Source of the DNA: Zea mays
Taxonomy: Eukaryota; Streptophyta; Magnoliopsida; Poales; Poaceae
Assembly: GCF_902167145.1 (NCBI RefSeq)
Contig: NC_050097.1
Span: 140,889,982-140,953,981 of the forward strand
Direction of reading: 5' to 3'
DNA: 64,000 nt
Shown here: piece after piece, positions 1 to 10,123 of the stretch
How positions within the stretch are numbered: the stretch's first letter is position 1
Layout of the letters: each line of letters opens with the position of its first letter
The notes under the pieces: generated by a model
The model's input: only the letters and a program-made list of their open reading frames with translations
Told to the model about the DNA's origin: nothing
The model's database searches: none
Position numbers and translations under genes: made by a program

Positions 1-1149
1 CCAATGAAAAGACCAAGAAATGGGTTCAACCAAAAGAGCAAGGGATAACCGAAGGCTTCCCTAGTCTGGCGCACCGGACTGTTCGGTGTGCCACCGGACA
101 GTGTCCGGTGCACCAAGGGACTTCAAGCCAAACTTCGCACCTTCGGGAATTCTCAGAGACGCTTCACTATAATTCACCGGACTGTCCGGTGTACCACCGG
201 ACTGTCCGGTGTACCACCGGACAGTGTCCGGTGCTCTAGAGGAAAGCAACTCTGAACTCGCCATCTTCGGATTTCAGCTCCGCTATAATTCACCGGACTG
301 TCCGGTGAGCCAGCGGAGCAACGGCTACTTCGCGCCAATGGTCGACTGCAACGCATTAAATGCGCGCCAGCGCGTGCAGAGGAGCATAGCACGCGCGGGT
401 GGCACACCGGACAGTCTACAGGACTTGTCCGGTGCACCACCGGACAGCCAGGCGGGCCCACACGTCAGAACTCCAACAGTCGGAACCCAACGACCAGATG
501 ACGTGGCTGGCGCACCGGACACTGTCCGGTGCGCCATGCGACAGCAGCCTCCACCAAACGGCTAGTTTGGTGGTTGGGGTTATAAATACCCCCAACCACC
601 CCACATTCAAGTCATCCAAGTTTTCCACCTTCCAACTACTTACAAGAGCTCTAGCATTCAATTCTAGACACACTCAAGTGATCAAATCCTCTCCCAATTC
701 TGCACAAAGCCTTAGTGACTAGTGAGAGAGATTTGTTGTGTTCTTTTGAGCTCTTGCGCTTGGATTGCTTCTTTTCTTTCTCAATCTTTCTTGAGATCAA
801 ACTCACTTGTAATTGAAGCAAGAGACACAATTGTGTGGTGGTCCTTGCGTGAACTTTGTGTTCCAATTGTTTGAGAAGAAGAAGCTCATTCGGTCCGAGG
901 GACCGTTTGAGAGAGGGAAAGGGTTGAAACAGACCCGGTCTTTGTGACCACCTCAATGGGGAGTAGGTTTGCGAGAACCGAACCTCGGTAAAACAAATCC
1001 ACGTGTCACACTCTCTATTCTCTTGCGATTTGTTTTGCACCCTCTCTCTCGGACTCGATTATATTTCTAACGCTAACCCGGCTTGTAGTTGTGATTAATT
1101 TTGTAAATTTCAGTTTCGCCCTATTCACCCCCACTCTAGGCGACTTTCA
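1..1149 (+). repeat. 5' LTR (partial) of Copia element 1
   Basis: Matches 8029-9173 nearly base for base and ends in the CA that precedes the primer binding site. The first ~550 bp hold many CACCGGACnGTCCGGTG-type imperfect palindromes. Compared with the 3' LTR it has one extra palindrome unit near 190-212 and lacks one that the 3' LTR has near 8538-8558. Confidence 0.93.
572..597 (+). promoter_or_regulatory. LTR core promoter: TATA box inside an inverted repeat
   Basis: TATAAATA at 581-588 lies between GGTTGGGG (572-579) and CCCCAACC (590-597), an 8-bp perfect inverted repeat. The same arrangement is kept in the 3' LTR at 8600-8625. A TATA box here, about 570 bp before the LTR end, fits the U3/R boundary of the element. 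The start site itself is inferred. Confidence 0.7.
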
Positions 1150-1151
1150 AT

Positions 1152-1163
1152 TGGTATCAGAGC
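1152..1163 (+). other. Primer binding site (tRNA-iMet)
   Basis: TGGTATCAGAGC begins 2 bp after the 5' LTR and is complementary to the 3' end of initiator tRNA-Met, the usual primer for plant Copia elements. The second Copia element has the same site at 28945-28956. Confidence 0.9.
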
Positions 1164-1190
1164 CTGGTGCTTCATTTATCGCTCGAAGTG

Positions 1191-3766
1191 ATGTCGGGAG
1201 AACACGCCAAGAGGGAGATGGAGACCGGCGACAAGCCCATCGGCGACAAGCCCACTACAAGCCACGAGAAGGCTTCATCAGAAGAGTCCCGCAAAAAGGG
1301 GAAAGGGAAGGAGAAGAAAGCCTCTTCCCACAAGTCGCATCGGAGTGGGGACAAGAAAAAGAAGATGAGGAAGGTGGTCTACTACGAGACCGATACTTCA
1401 TCACCTTCCACCTCCGGCTCCGACGCGCCCTCCGTAACTTCTAAGCGCCATGAGCGCAAGAAGTTTAGTAAGATCCCCCTTCGCTACCCTCGCATCCCTA
1501 AACATACGCCTTTACTTTCCGTCCCATTAGGCAACTACCAACCTTTGATGGTGAAGATTATGCTAGGTGGAGTGATTTAATGCGGTTTCACCTAACCTCA
1601 CTCCACAAAAGTATATGGGATGTTGTTGAGTTTGGTGTACAGGTACCATCCGTAGGGGATGAGGACTTCGATGAGGACGAGGTGGCCCAAATCGAGCACT
1701 TCAACTCCCAAGCCACAACTATACTCCTCGCCTCTCTAAGTCGAGAGGAGTATAACAAGGTGCAAGGGTTGAAGAGCGCCAAGGAAGTTTGGGATGTGCT
1801 CAAGACCGCGCACGAGGGAGATGAGCTAACCAAGATCACCAAGCGGGAGACGATCGAGGGGGAGCTCGGTCGCTTTCGGCTTCGCAAAGGGGAAGAGCCA
1901 CAAGACATGTACAACCGGCTCAAAACCTTGGTGAACCAAGTGCGCAACATCGGGAGCAAAAAGTGGGATGACCACGAGATGGTTAAGGTTATTCTTAGAT
2001 CACTTATTTTCCTTAACCCTACTCAAGTTCAATTAATTCGTGGTAATCCTAGATATACACTAATGACTCCCGAGGAAGTAATCAGGAATTTTGTAAGCTT
2101 TGAGTACATGATCAAAGGCTCAAAGAAAATCAATGAGCTAGATGATCCCTCCACATCCGAAGCACAACCAGTCGCATTTAAGGCGACGGAGGAGAAGAAG
2201 GAGGAGTCTACATCGAGTAGACAACCAATCGACGCCTCAAAGCTCGACAACGAGGAAATGGCGCTCGTCATCAAGAGCTTCCGCCAAATCCTTAAGCAAA
2301 GGAGGGGAAAAGATTACAAGCCCCGCTCCAAGAAGGTTTGCTACAAGTGTGGTAAGCCCGGTCACTTTATAGCAAAATGTCCTATTTTTAGTGACAGTGA
2401 CAGGGGCGACGACAAGAAGGGGAGAAGAAAGGAGAAGAAGAAATACTACAAGAAGAAGGGTGGCGACGCCCATGTATGCCGCGAGTGGGACTCAGACGAG
2501 AGCTCCTCTGACTCCTCCTCCGACGAGGGCGCCGCCAACATCGCCATCAACAAAGGCCTTCTCTTCCCCAACGTCGGCCACAAGTGCCTCATGGCAAAGG
2601 ACGGCAAAAAGAAGAAGGTTAAATCCAAATCCTCCACTAGATATGAGTCCTCTAGCGATGATAATGCTAGTGATGAGGAAGATAATTTGTGTACTCTTTT
2701 TGCCAACTTAAACATGCAACAAAAAGAAAAATTAAATGAATTGATTAGTGCTATCAATGAGAAGGATGATCTCTTGGACTCCCAAGAGGACTTCCTTATT
2801 AAAGAAAACAAGAAGCATGTTAAAGTTAAAAATGCTTACGCTCTAGAAGTAGAAAAATGTGAAAAGCTACCTAGTGAGCTAAGCACTTGCCATGAGACTA
2901 TAGACAACCTTATAAATGAGAATGCTAATTTGTTATCTAAGGTTGATTCAAATGTTTGTGATGTTTCAATGTCCAATCTTAGAAATGATAATGATAATTT
3001 GCTTGCTAAGATTGAAGAATTAAACATTACTCTTGCTAGCCTTAGGAATGAAAATGAAAAATTGCTTGCCAAGGCTAAAGAATTAGATATTTGCAATGCT
3101 TCCATTTCCGACCTTAGAAGTAAAAATGATATATTGCATGCTAAGGTTGTAGAATTAAAATCTTGCAAATCCTCTACATCTACCGTTGAACATACTTCTA
3201 TTTGCACTAGATGTAGAGATGTTGATATTAATGCTATACATGATCACATGGCTCTAATTAAACAACAAAATGATCATATAGCAAAATTAGATGCTAAAAT
3301 TGTCGAGCATGAACTTGAAAATGAAAAATTTAAATTTCCTCGTAGTATGCTTTATAGTGGGAGACGCCCTGGCATTAAGGATGGCATTGGCTTCCAAAAG
3401 GGGGACAATGTCAAACTTAATGCCCCTCCTAAGAAATTGTCTAATTTTGTTAAGGGCAAGGCTCCCATGCCTCAGGATAACGAGGGTTACATTTTGTACC
3501 CTGCCGGTTATCTTGAGAGCAAAATTAGGAGAATTCATTCTAGGAAGTCTCACTCTGGCCCTAACCATGCTTTTATGTATAAGGGTGAGACCTCTAGTTC
3601 TAGGCAACCAACCCGTGTTAAGTTGCCTAAGAAGAAAACTCCTAGTGCATCAAATGACCATAGCATTTCATTTAAAACTTTTGATGCATCATATGTTTTA
3701 ACTAACAAATCCGGCAAGGTAGTTGCCAAGTATGTCGGGGGCAAGCACAAGGGGTCAAAGACTTGA
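1191..3766 (+). pseudogene. gag of Copia element 1 (frameshifted)
   Basis: Encodes the capsid/nucleocapsid precursor that forms the virus-like particle in the cytoplasm. The start is ATG 1191 (MSGEHAKREM), 39 bp after the primer site; a very basic, Lys/Ser-rich N-terminus follows. One missing T in the T-run at about 1544-1546 shifts the frame, and the rest continues from 1580. A UBN2/retrotran_gag_2 capsid domain lies at about 1580-2130. A CCHC zinc knuckle (CYKCGKPGHFIAKC) is at 2339-2380, followed by acidic Ser/Asp stretches and a long coiled coil with 21-24-residue repeats (about 2920-3180). A CxxC motif (CTRC) follows near 3208. The TGA at 3764-3766 replaces a codon that is sense (TGC) in the second Copia element, so it is probably a nonsense mutation; the family stop is TAA 3839-3841. 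Confidence 0.9.
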
Positions 3767-3854
3767 GTTTGGGTACCCAAAGTTCTTGTGTCTAATGCCA
3801 AAGGACCCAAAACCATTTGGGTACCTAAAGTCAAGAACTAAAATTGTTTTGTAG

Positions 3855-5053
3855 GTTTATGCATCCGGGGGCTCAAGTTGGATCATCGATAGCGGGTGCA
3901 CAAACCACATGACTGGGGAGAAGAAGATGTTCTCCTCCTACGAGAAAAACCAAGACCCCCAACGAGCTATCACATTCGGGGATGGTAACCAAGGTTTGGT
4001 CAAAGGATTGGGTAAAATTGCTATATCTCCTGACCATTCTATTTCCAATGTTTTCTTGTAGATTCATTAGATTACAATTTGCTTTCCGTTTCTCAATTAT
4101 GCAAGATGGGCTACAATTGTCTATTTACTGATGTAGGTGTCACTGTCTTTAGAAAAAGTGATGATTCAATAGCATTTAAGGGAGTGTTAGAGGGTCAGCT
4201 ATACTTAGTAAATTTTGATAGAGCTGAACTCGACACTTGCTTAATTGCTAAGACTAACATGGGCTGGCTCTGGCATCGCCGACTAGCACATGTTGGAATG
4301 AAGAATCTTCATAAGCTTCTAAAGGGAGAGCACATTTTAGGATTAACAAATGTTCATTTTGAGAAAGACAGGATTTGTAGTGCATGCCAAGCAGGGAAGC
4401 AAGTTGGTGCCCATCATCCACACAAGAATATCATGACGACTAACAGGCCACTGGAGCTCCTACACATGGATCTATTCGGCCCGATAGCTTATATAAGCAT
4501 CGGCGGGCGTAAGTACTGTCTAGTTATTGTGGATGATTATTCTCGCTTCACTTGGGTGTTCTTTTTGCAGGAAAAATCTCATACCCAAGAGACCTTAAAG
4601 GGATTCTTGAGACGGGCTCAAAATGAGTTCGGCTTAAGGATCAAGAAAATTAGAAGCGACAACGGGACGGAGTTCAAGAACTCTCAAATTGAAGGTTTCC
4701 TTGAGGAGGAGGGCATCAAGCATGAGTTCTCCTCTCCCTACACGACACAACAAAATGGTGTAGCGGAGAGGAAGAATAGAACTTTTTTGGACATGGCAAG
4801 AACCATGCTTGATGAGTGCAAGACTTCGGATCGGTTTTGGGCCGAGGCGGTCAACACCGCTTGCTACGCCATCAACCGATTATATCTACACCGAATCCTC
4901 AAGAAGACATCATACGAACTCCTAACCCGTAAAAAGCCCAATATTTCATATTTTAGAGTCTTTGGTAGCAAATGTTTTATTCTTGTTAAAAGAGGTAGAA
5001 AATCTAAATTTGCTCCTAAGACTATAGAAGGCTTTTTACTAGGATATGATTGA
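3855..5053 (+). pseudogene. pol of Copia element 1: protease and integrase (broken)
   Basis: Reading starts at VYASGGSSWIIDSG, the aspartic protease with its catalytic DSG. A one-base loss near 4060 shifts the frame, and the reading resumes before 4079. The GAG-pre-integrase zinc region has the H...H...CSAC pattern (about 4273-4390). The integrase core has the first Asp in LHMDLFGP, the second in RSDNGTEF and the Glu in AERKNRT, so the DDE triad is intact. An in-frame TGA at 5051-5053 after GYD interrupts pol; the Copia 2 pol has a Ser codon there. The frame differs by one from gag, and TAG directly precedes the first pol codon; see the finding on the gag-pol junction. Confidence 0.9.
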
Positions 5054-6485
5054 AACACAAGGGCATATAGAGTCTTTAACAAGTCCTCGGGACTAGCTGA
5101 AGTTTCTTGTGACGTTGTGTTTGATGAGACTAACGGCTCTCAAGTAGAGCAAGTTGATCTTGATGAGATAGGTGATGAAGAGGCTCCATGCATAGCGCTA
5201 AGGAACATGTCCATTGGGGATGTGTGTCCTAAGGAATCCGAAGGGCCTCCAAATACACAAGATCAACCATCCTCCTCCACGCAAGTATCTCCACCAACTC
5301 AAAATGAGGATGAGGCTCAAGTTGATGAAGGAGAAGATCAAGCAAATGAGCCACCTCAAGATGACGGCAATGATCAAGGGGGAGATGCAAATGATCAAGA
5401 CAAGGAGGATGAAGAACCAAGGCCGCCACACCCAAGAGTCCACCAAGCTATTCAACGAGACCACCCCGTCGACACCATCCTCGGCGACATTCATAAAGGG
5501 GTAACCACTAGATCTCGTGTTGCACATTTTTGTGAGCATTACTCTTTTGTTTCCTCTATTGAGCCCAACAGGATAGAGGAAGCACTGCAAGATTCGGATT
5601 GGGTGGTGGCGATGCAAGAGGAGCTCAACAATTTCACTAGGAACGAGGTATGACACTTAGTTCCACATCCTAATCAAAATGTTGTAGGAACCAAATGGGT
5701 CTTCCGCAACAAGAAAGACGAGCATGGTGTGGTGACAAGGAACAAAGCTCGACTTGTGGCCAAAGGATACTCCCAAGTTGAAGGTTTGGATTTCGGTGAA
5801 ACCTATGCACCCGTAGCTAGGCTTGAGTCAATTCGTATATTATTGGCCTATGCTACTTACCATGGCTTCAAGCTTTACCAAATGGATGCGAAGAGTGCCT
5901 TCCTCAATGGACCAATCAAGGAAGAGGTCTATGTTGAGCAACCTCCCGGCTTTGAAGATAGTGAGTACCCTAACCATGTTTATAAACTCTCTAAGGCGCT
6001 TTATGGGCTCAAGCAAGCCCCAAGAGCAAGGTATGAATGCCTTAGAGATTTCCTTATCACTAATGGATTCAAAGTCAGAAAAGTCGATCCTACTTTATTT
6101 ACTAAAACTCTTGACAATGATTTGTTCGTATGCCAAATTTATGTTGATGATATTATATTTGGGTCTACTAACGAATCTACTTGTGAGGAATTTAGTAGGA
6201 TCATGACACAAAAATTCGAGATGTCTATGATGGGGGAGTTGAAGTACTTCTTAGGATTTCATGTGAAGCAACTCCAAGAGGGCACCTTCCTAAGCCAAAC
6301 GAAGTATACTCAAGATATCCTAAGCAAGTTTGGGATGAAGGATGTCAAACCCATCAAGACACCCATGGGAACCAATGGGCATCTGGACCTCGACACGGAA
6401 GGTAAGTCCGTGGATCAAAAGGTATATCGGTCGATGATAGGTTCTTTACTCTACTTATGTGCATCTCGACCGGATATTATGCTTT
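5054..6485 (+). pseudogene. pol of Copia element 1: acidic linker and reverse transcriptase (broken)
   Basis: Continues in frame after the TGA. It holds an Asp/Glu/Gln-rich linker (about 5117-5440), then RVT_2-type reverse transcriptase. A second nonsense TGA at 5651-5653 falls just before the conserved TKWVFRNK block. Further motifs are [33 protein letters not shown] split over about 5884-5950, [14 protein letters not shown], and the catalytic YVDD ([12 protein letters not shown], about 6131-6166). The frame is lost in a run of T at 6481-6487, an apparent one-base insertion after SRPDIML. RT would copy element RNA into cDNA in the particle; this copy cannot make it. Confidence 0.9.
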
Positions 6486-7094
6486 TCTGTATGCATGTGT
6501 GCAAGATTCCAAGCCGACCCTAAGGAAGCTCACCTTACGGCCATAAAACGAATCTTGAGATATTTGGCTTATACTCCTAAGTTTGGGCTTTGGTACCCTC
6601 GGGGATCCACTTTTGATTTGATTGGTTATTCCGATGCCGATTGGGCGGGGTGTAAGATTAATAGAAAGAGCACATTGGGGACTTGCCAGTTCTTGGGAAG
6701 ATCCTTGGTGTCTTGGGCTTCAAAGAAGCAAAATTTCGTCGCTCTTTCTACCGCCGAAGCCGAGTACATTGCCGCAGGCCATTGTTGCGCACAACTACTT
6801 TGGATGAGGCAAACCCTTAGGGACTACGGTTACAAATTAACCAAAGTTCCTCTTCTATGTGATAATGAGAGTGCAATCCGCATGGCGGATAATCCCGTTG
6901 AGCATAGCCGCACTAAACACATAGCCATTCGGTATCATTTTCTAAGGGATCACCGACAAAAGGGAGATATCGAGATTGCTTATATTAACACTAAAGATCA
7001 ATTACCCGATATCTTTACCAAGCCACTAGATGAACAAACTTTTAACAAACTTAGGCATTAGCTAAATATTCTTGATTCTAGGAATTTCTTTTGA
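6486..7094 (+). pseudogene. pol of Copia element 1: RNase H (broken)
   Basis: After the shift the reading gives [23 protein letters not shown], split from RT, and then Copia RNase H: GYSDADWAG (first Asp), STAEAEY (Glu), LLCDNESA (Asp), HSRTKHI and a DIFTKPL tail. TAG at 7059-7061 interrupts the last residues. The same frame then reaches TGA at 7092-7094, the likely original end of pol. The downstream frame contains no convincing envelope-like ORF. Confidence 0.88.
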
Positions 7095-7885
7095 TGTCTT
7101 GCATACATAGCTCATTCATATACCTTTGATCATGTCTCTTTCATGTACTATGACTAATATGTTTTCAAGTGAATTTCAAACCAAGTCATAGGTATATTGA
7201 AAGGGAATTGGAGTCTTCGGCGAAGACAAAGGCTTCCACTCCGTAACTCATCCTTCGCCATCGCTTCGAGCACCTCTCCGGCTTTGGTATAATCTCCACT
7301 CATATGTTTCATTTGCCAAAGGGGAGAGAGTAGTTATAAGAGGGCTCTAATGACTCTGTTTTTGGCTATTTATGCCAAAGGGGGAGAGAGCATGAGCCCA
7401 AAGCAAAAGGACCGCACCACCACCTCGTTTTAAAAAAAAACTAATGATTTTCAATTGATTAATTTCAAATTGGTATCTTACTGTGTTCAAAAGGGAAGAA
7501 AGTAGTATTTTCAAAATTGATATCTTAAAACCCTCTTGAACACTAAGAGGAGGATTTCATTTAGGGAGAGTTTTGTTTAGTCAAAGGAAAAGCATTTGAA
7601 ACAGGGGGAGAAAATTTCAAATCTTGAAAATGCTTCGCAAAATCTTATTCATTTACCTTTGGCTATTTGCAAAAAGACTTTTAAGAGGATTTACAAAAGA
7701 ATTTGCAAAAACAAAACAAGTGGTGCAAGCGTGGTCCAAAATGACAAAAATCAAAGAAACAATCCATGCATATCTTATAAGTATTTATATTGGCTCAATT
7801 CTAAGTAACCTTTGCACTTACATTATGCAAATTAGTTCAATTATGCTCTTCCACATTTGCTTTGGTTTGTGTTGGCATCAATCAC
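7095..7885 (+). other. 3' non-coding region of Copia element 1
   Basis: About 790 bp between pol and the polypurine tract. It is A-rich, with several CCAAAGGGGGAGAG-type purine stretches (about 7316-7390) that look like upstream polypurine-like sites. The ORFs here are short, lack recognisable domains and are not kept in the matching region of Copia element 2 (34433-35208), so I do not call a gene. Confidence 0.7.
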
Positions 7886-7900
7886 CAAAAAGGGGGAGAT
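7886..7900 (+). other. Polypurine tract
   Basis: AAAAAGGGGGAGAT (7887-7900) directly precedes the 3' LTR, the place where plus-strand priming of retrotransposon cDNA starts. The second Copia element has the same tract at 35211-35224. Confidence 0.85.
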
Positions 7901-9173
7901 TGAAAGGGAATTAGACTTACACCTATTTCCTAAATGATTTTGGTGGTTGAATTGCCCAACACAAATAATTGGACTAACTAGTTTGCTCTAGTCTATAAGT
8001 TATACAGGTACCAAAGGTTCACACTTAGCCAATAAAAAGACCAAGAAATGGGTTCAACCAAAAGAGCAAGGGATAACCGAAGGCTCCCCTGGTCTGGCGC
8101 ATCGGACTGTCCGGTGTGCCACCGGACAGTGTCCGGTGCACCAGGGGACTTCAAGCCAAACTTCGCACCTTCGGGAATTCTCAGAGACGCTTCACTATAA
8201 TTCACCGGACTATCTGGTGTACCACCGGACAGTGTCCGGTGCTCCAGAGGAAAGCAACTCTGAACTCGCCAGCTTCGGATTTCAGCTCCGCTATAATTCA
8301 CCGGACTGTCCGGTGAGCCAGCGGAGCAACGGCTACTGCGCGCCAAGGGTCGACTACAACGCATTAAATACGCGCCAGCGCGCGCAGAGGAGCAGAGCAC
8401 GCGCGGGTGGCACACCGGACAATCTACAGGACTTGTCCGGTGCACCACCGGACAGCCAGGCGGGCCCACACGTCAGAACTCCAACGGTCGGAACCCAACG
8501 GCCAGGTGACGTGGCTGGCGCACCGGACACTGTCCGGTGGCGCACCGGACTGTTCGGTGCGCCATGCGACAGCAGCCTCCACCAAACGGCTAGTTTGGTG
8601 GTTGGGGTTATAAATACCCCCAACCACCCCACATTCAAGTCATCCAAGTTTTCCACCTTCCAACTACTTACAAGAGCTCTAGCATTCAATTCTAGACACA
8701 CTCAAGTGATCAAATCCTCTCCCAATTCTGCACAAAGCCTTAGTGACTAGTGAGAGAGATTTGTTGTGTTCTTTTGAGCTCTTGCGCTTGGATTGCTTCT
8801 TTTCTTTCTCAATCTTTCTTGAGATCATACTCACTTGTAATTGAGGCAAGAGACACCAATTGTGTGGTGGTCCTTGCGGGAACTTTGTGTTCCAATTGTT
8901 TGAGAAGAAGCTCACTCGGTCCGAGGGACCGTTTGAGAGAGGGAAAGGGTTGAAAGAGACCCGGTCTTTGTGACCACCTCAACGGGGAGTAGGTTTGCGA
9001 GAACCGAACCTCGGTAAAACAAATCCGCGTGTCACACTCTCTATTCGCTTGCGATTTGTTTTGCACCCTCTCTCTCGGACTCGATTATATTTCTAACGCT
9101 AGCCCAGCTTGTAGTTGTGATTAATTTTGTAAATTTCAGTTTCGCCCTATTCACCCCCTCTAGGCGACTTTCA
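7901..9173 (+). repeat. 3' LTR of Copia element 1
   Basis: 1273 bp from TGAAAGGG to GACTTTCA. It matches the 5' LTR at 1-1149. TATA box at 8609-8616 within the GGTTGGGG/CCCCAACC inverted repeat. Many small differences and two 20-bp palindrome indels separate it from the 5' LTR, so the insertion is not very recent. Confidence 0.93.
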
Positions 9174-9178
9174 GTTAT

Positions 9179-9407
9179 TTGTTTTCAATAAGATGTTTCT
9201 ATAATGTTTAATATTTTATATTTTATTTTGCATTGTTTTATGTCTGATCACGAAGGTATGACCTTCGTGGTAGCCTGCCCGTGGCCTTCGTCCGAAGTTC
9301 ATTAAATCCTCGGGGAGTTAATGCTTCAATGGACGAAGGGCATTATTATTTAACATTTTATGTTGCCTTGTTCTTGATTCATAGCATTTGAGAACAAGTT
9401 CCCAACA
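9179..9407 (+). repeat. 3' end of a Grande-like LTR, interrupted by Copia element 1
   Basis: The stretch with GAAGGTATGACCTTCGT, GCTTCAATGGACGAAGG and GCATTTGAGAACAAGT, ending CCCAACA at 9407, matches the end of the Grande-like LTRs at 47280-47915 and 56270-56894. No TTGGCGCC primer site follows, so it is a 3' LTR or a solo LTR. Its beginning lies outside the window on the other side of Copia element 1. Confidence 0.8.
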
Positions 9408-9479
9408 GTCGTAAACAGAAAATATATGTTGTAAACAATATATTGTAAACAGATTTGTGTTAATAAATATAAAATTTAG

Positions 9480-10123
9480 TTCTGTTTGAAAAATTGAAAA
9501 GGCAGGAAAATTTATACTGGCGGGAAATGGTAAGCAGACCGCCAGTGCTAAATATTTCCACTGGCGAGCTGCTAAGAAAATCGCCAGTGATAAACATGTT
9601 TCAACAGGCGGTTTCTTAAGCAAACCGCATGTGCAAATAACATTAGCACTGGCGGTTTTCTTAAGAAACCGCATGTGGAAACATTGTTATCACTGGCGGG
9701 CCACTAAAGAAAACCGCTAGTGATAATCATGTTTCCACATGTGGTTTCTTAAGAAAACCGCCAGTGCTAATGTTATTTCCACTAGCGGTCCGCTAAAGAA
9801 AACCACCAGTGATAAATCATGTTTCCACATGCGGTTTCTTAAGAAAACCGCCAGTGCTAATGTTATTTCTACTGGCGGTCCGCTAAAGAAAACCGCCAGT
9901 GATAATCATGTTTTCACATGCGGTTTCTTAAGAAAACTGCTAGTGCTAATCGTGTTTCCACTGGCGGGTTGCTAAAGAAAACCGCCAGTGCTAATGATAT
10001 TTCCACTGGCGGTGGCAAAAACCACCTGTGAAAAAGGCCTATTTCTACTGTCCCCTTGCACTGGCGGCACTAAAAAACGCCAGTGCAAATAGCTCTAGGA
10101 CCGCCACTATAGAGCTTCTGTGT
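9480..10123. repeat. Subterminal repeat array of a CACTA-like transposon (CCGCCAGTG type)
   Basis: At least a dozen ACCGCCAGTG/CACTGGCGGT motifs in both orientations, arranged in units of about 90 bp. The clearest unit starts, at CACATG[T/C]GGTTTC, are 9736, 9826 and 9915. Many arms form CTTAAG-centred palindromes (CGGTTTTCTTAAGAAACCG type, near 9655). The array ends with ...CTTCTGTGT at 10123, resembling the terminus of a CACTA element. CACTA elements typically carry such clustered short repeats for transposase binding. The opposite terminus is not visible. Confidence 0.55.

Larger units (their letters stand above)
1..9173 (+). mobile_element. Ty1/copia LTR retrotransposon (SIRE/Maximus lineage, Opie/Ji-type), 5' end outside window
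   Basis: Order is LTR, tRNA-Met primer site, gag, then protease-integrase-RT-RNase H, a polypurine tract and a second LTR. Integrase before RT defines Copia. Aligning the two LTRs shows that base 1 corresponds to base 8029, so about 128 bp of the 5' LTR lie upstream. The five bases after the 3' LTR (9174-9178, GTTAT) would be the target duplication; its partner is outside the window. Coding is broken at about 1545, 3764, about 4060, 5051, 5651, about 6484 and 7059, so the copy is dead. It sits in the LTR of a Grande-like element (remnant 9179-9407). Confidence 0.95.

Noticed and set aside
62..540. Regularly spaced palindromes that could look like a CRISPR array
   Set aside because: Repeats are variable in spacing and orientation, lie inside a plant LTR and are repeated in the sister LTR; there are no cas genes and the genome is eukaryotic.
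7596..7914. Possible envelope-like gene with hydrophobic stretches after pol of Copia element 1
   Set aside because: SIRE-lineage elements can carry an envelope-like ORF, but this one runs into the polypurine tract and LTR and has no counterpart at 34433-35210 in element 2.
8136..8750. 204-codon ORF in the 3' LTR of Copia element 1
   Set aside because: It lies wholly in the U3 region, uses the palindrome repeats as codons, is not kept intact in the 5' LTR and has no protein family resemblance.
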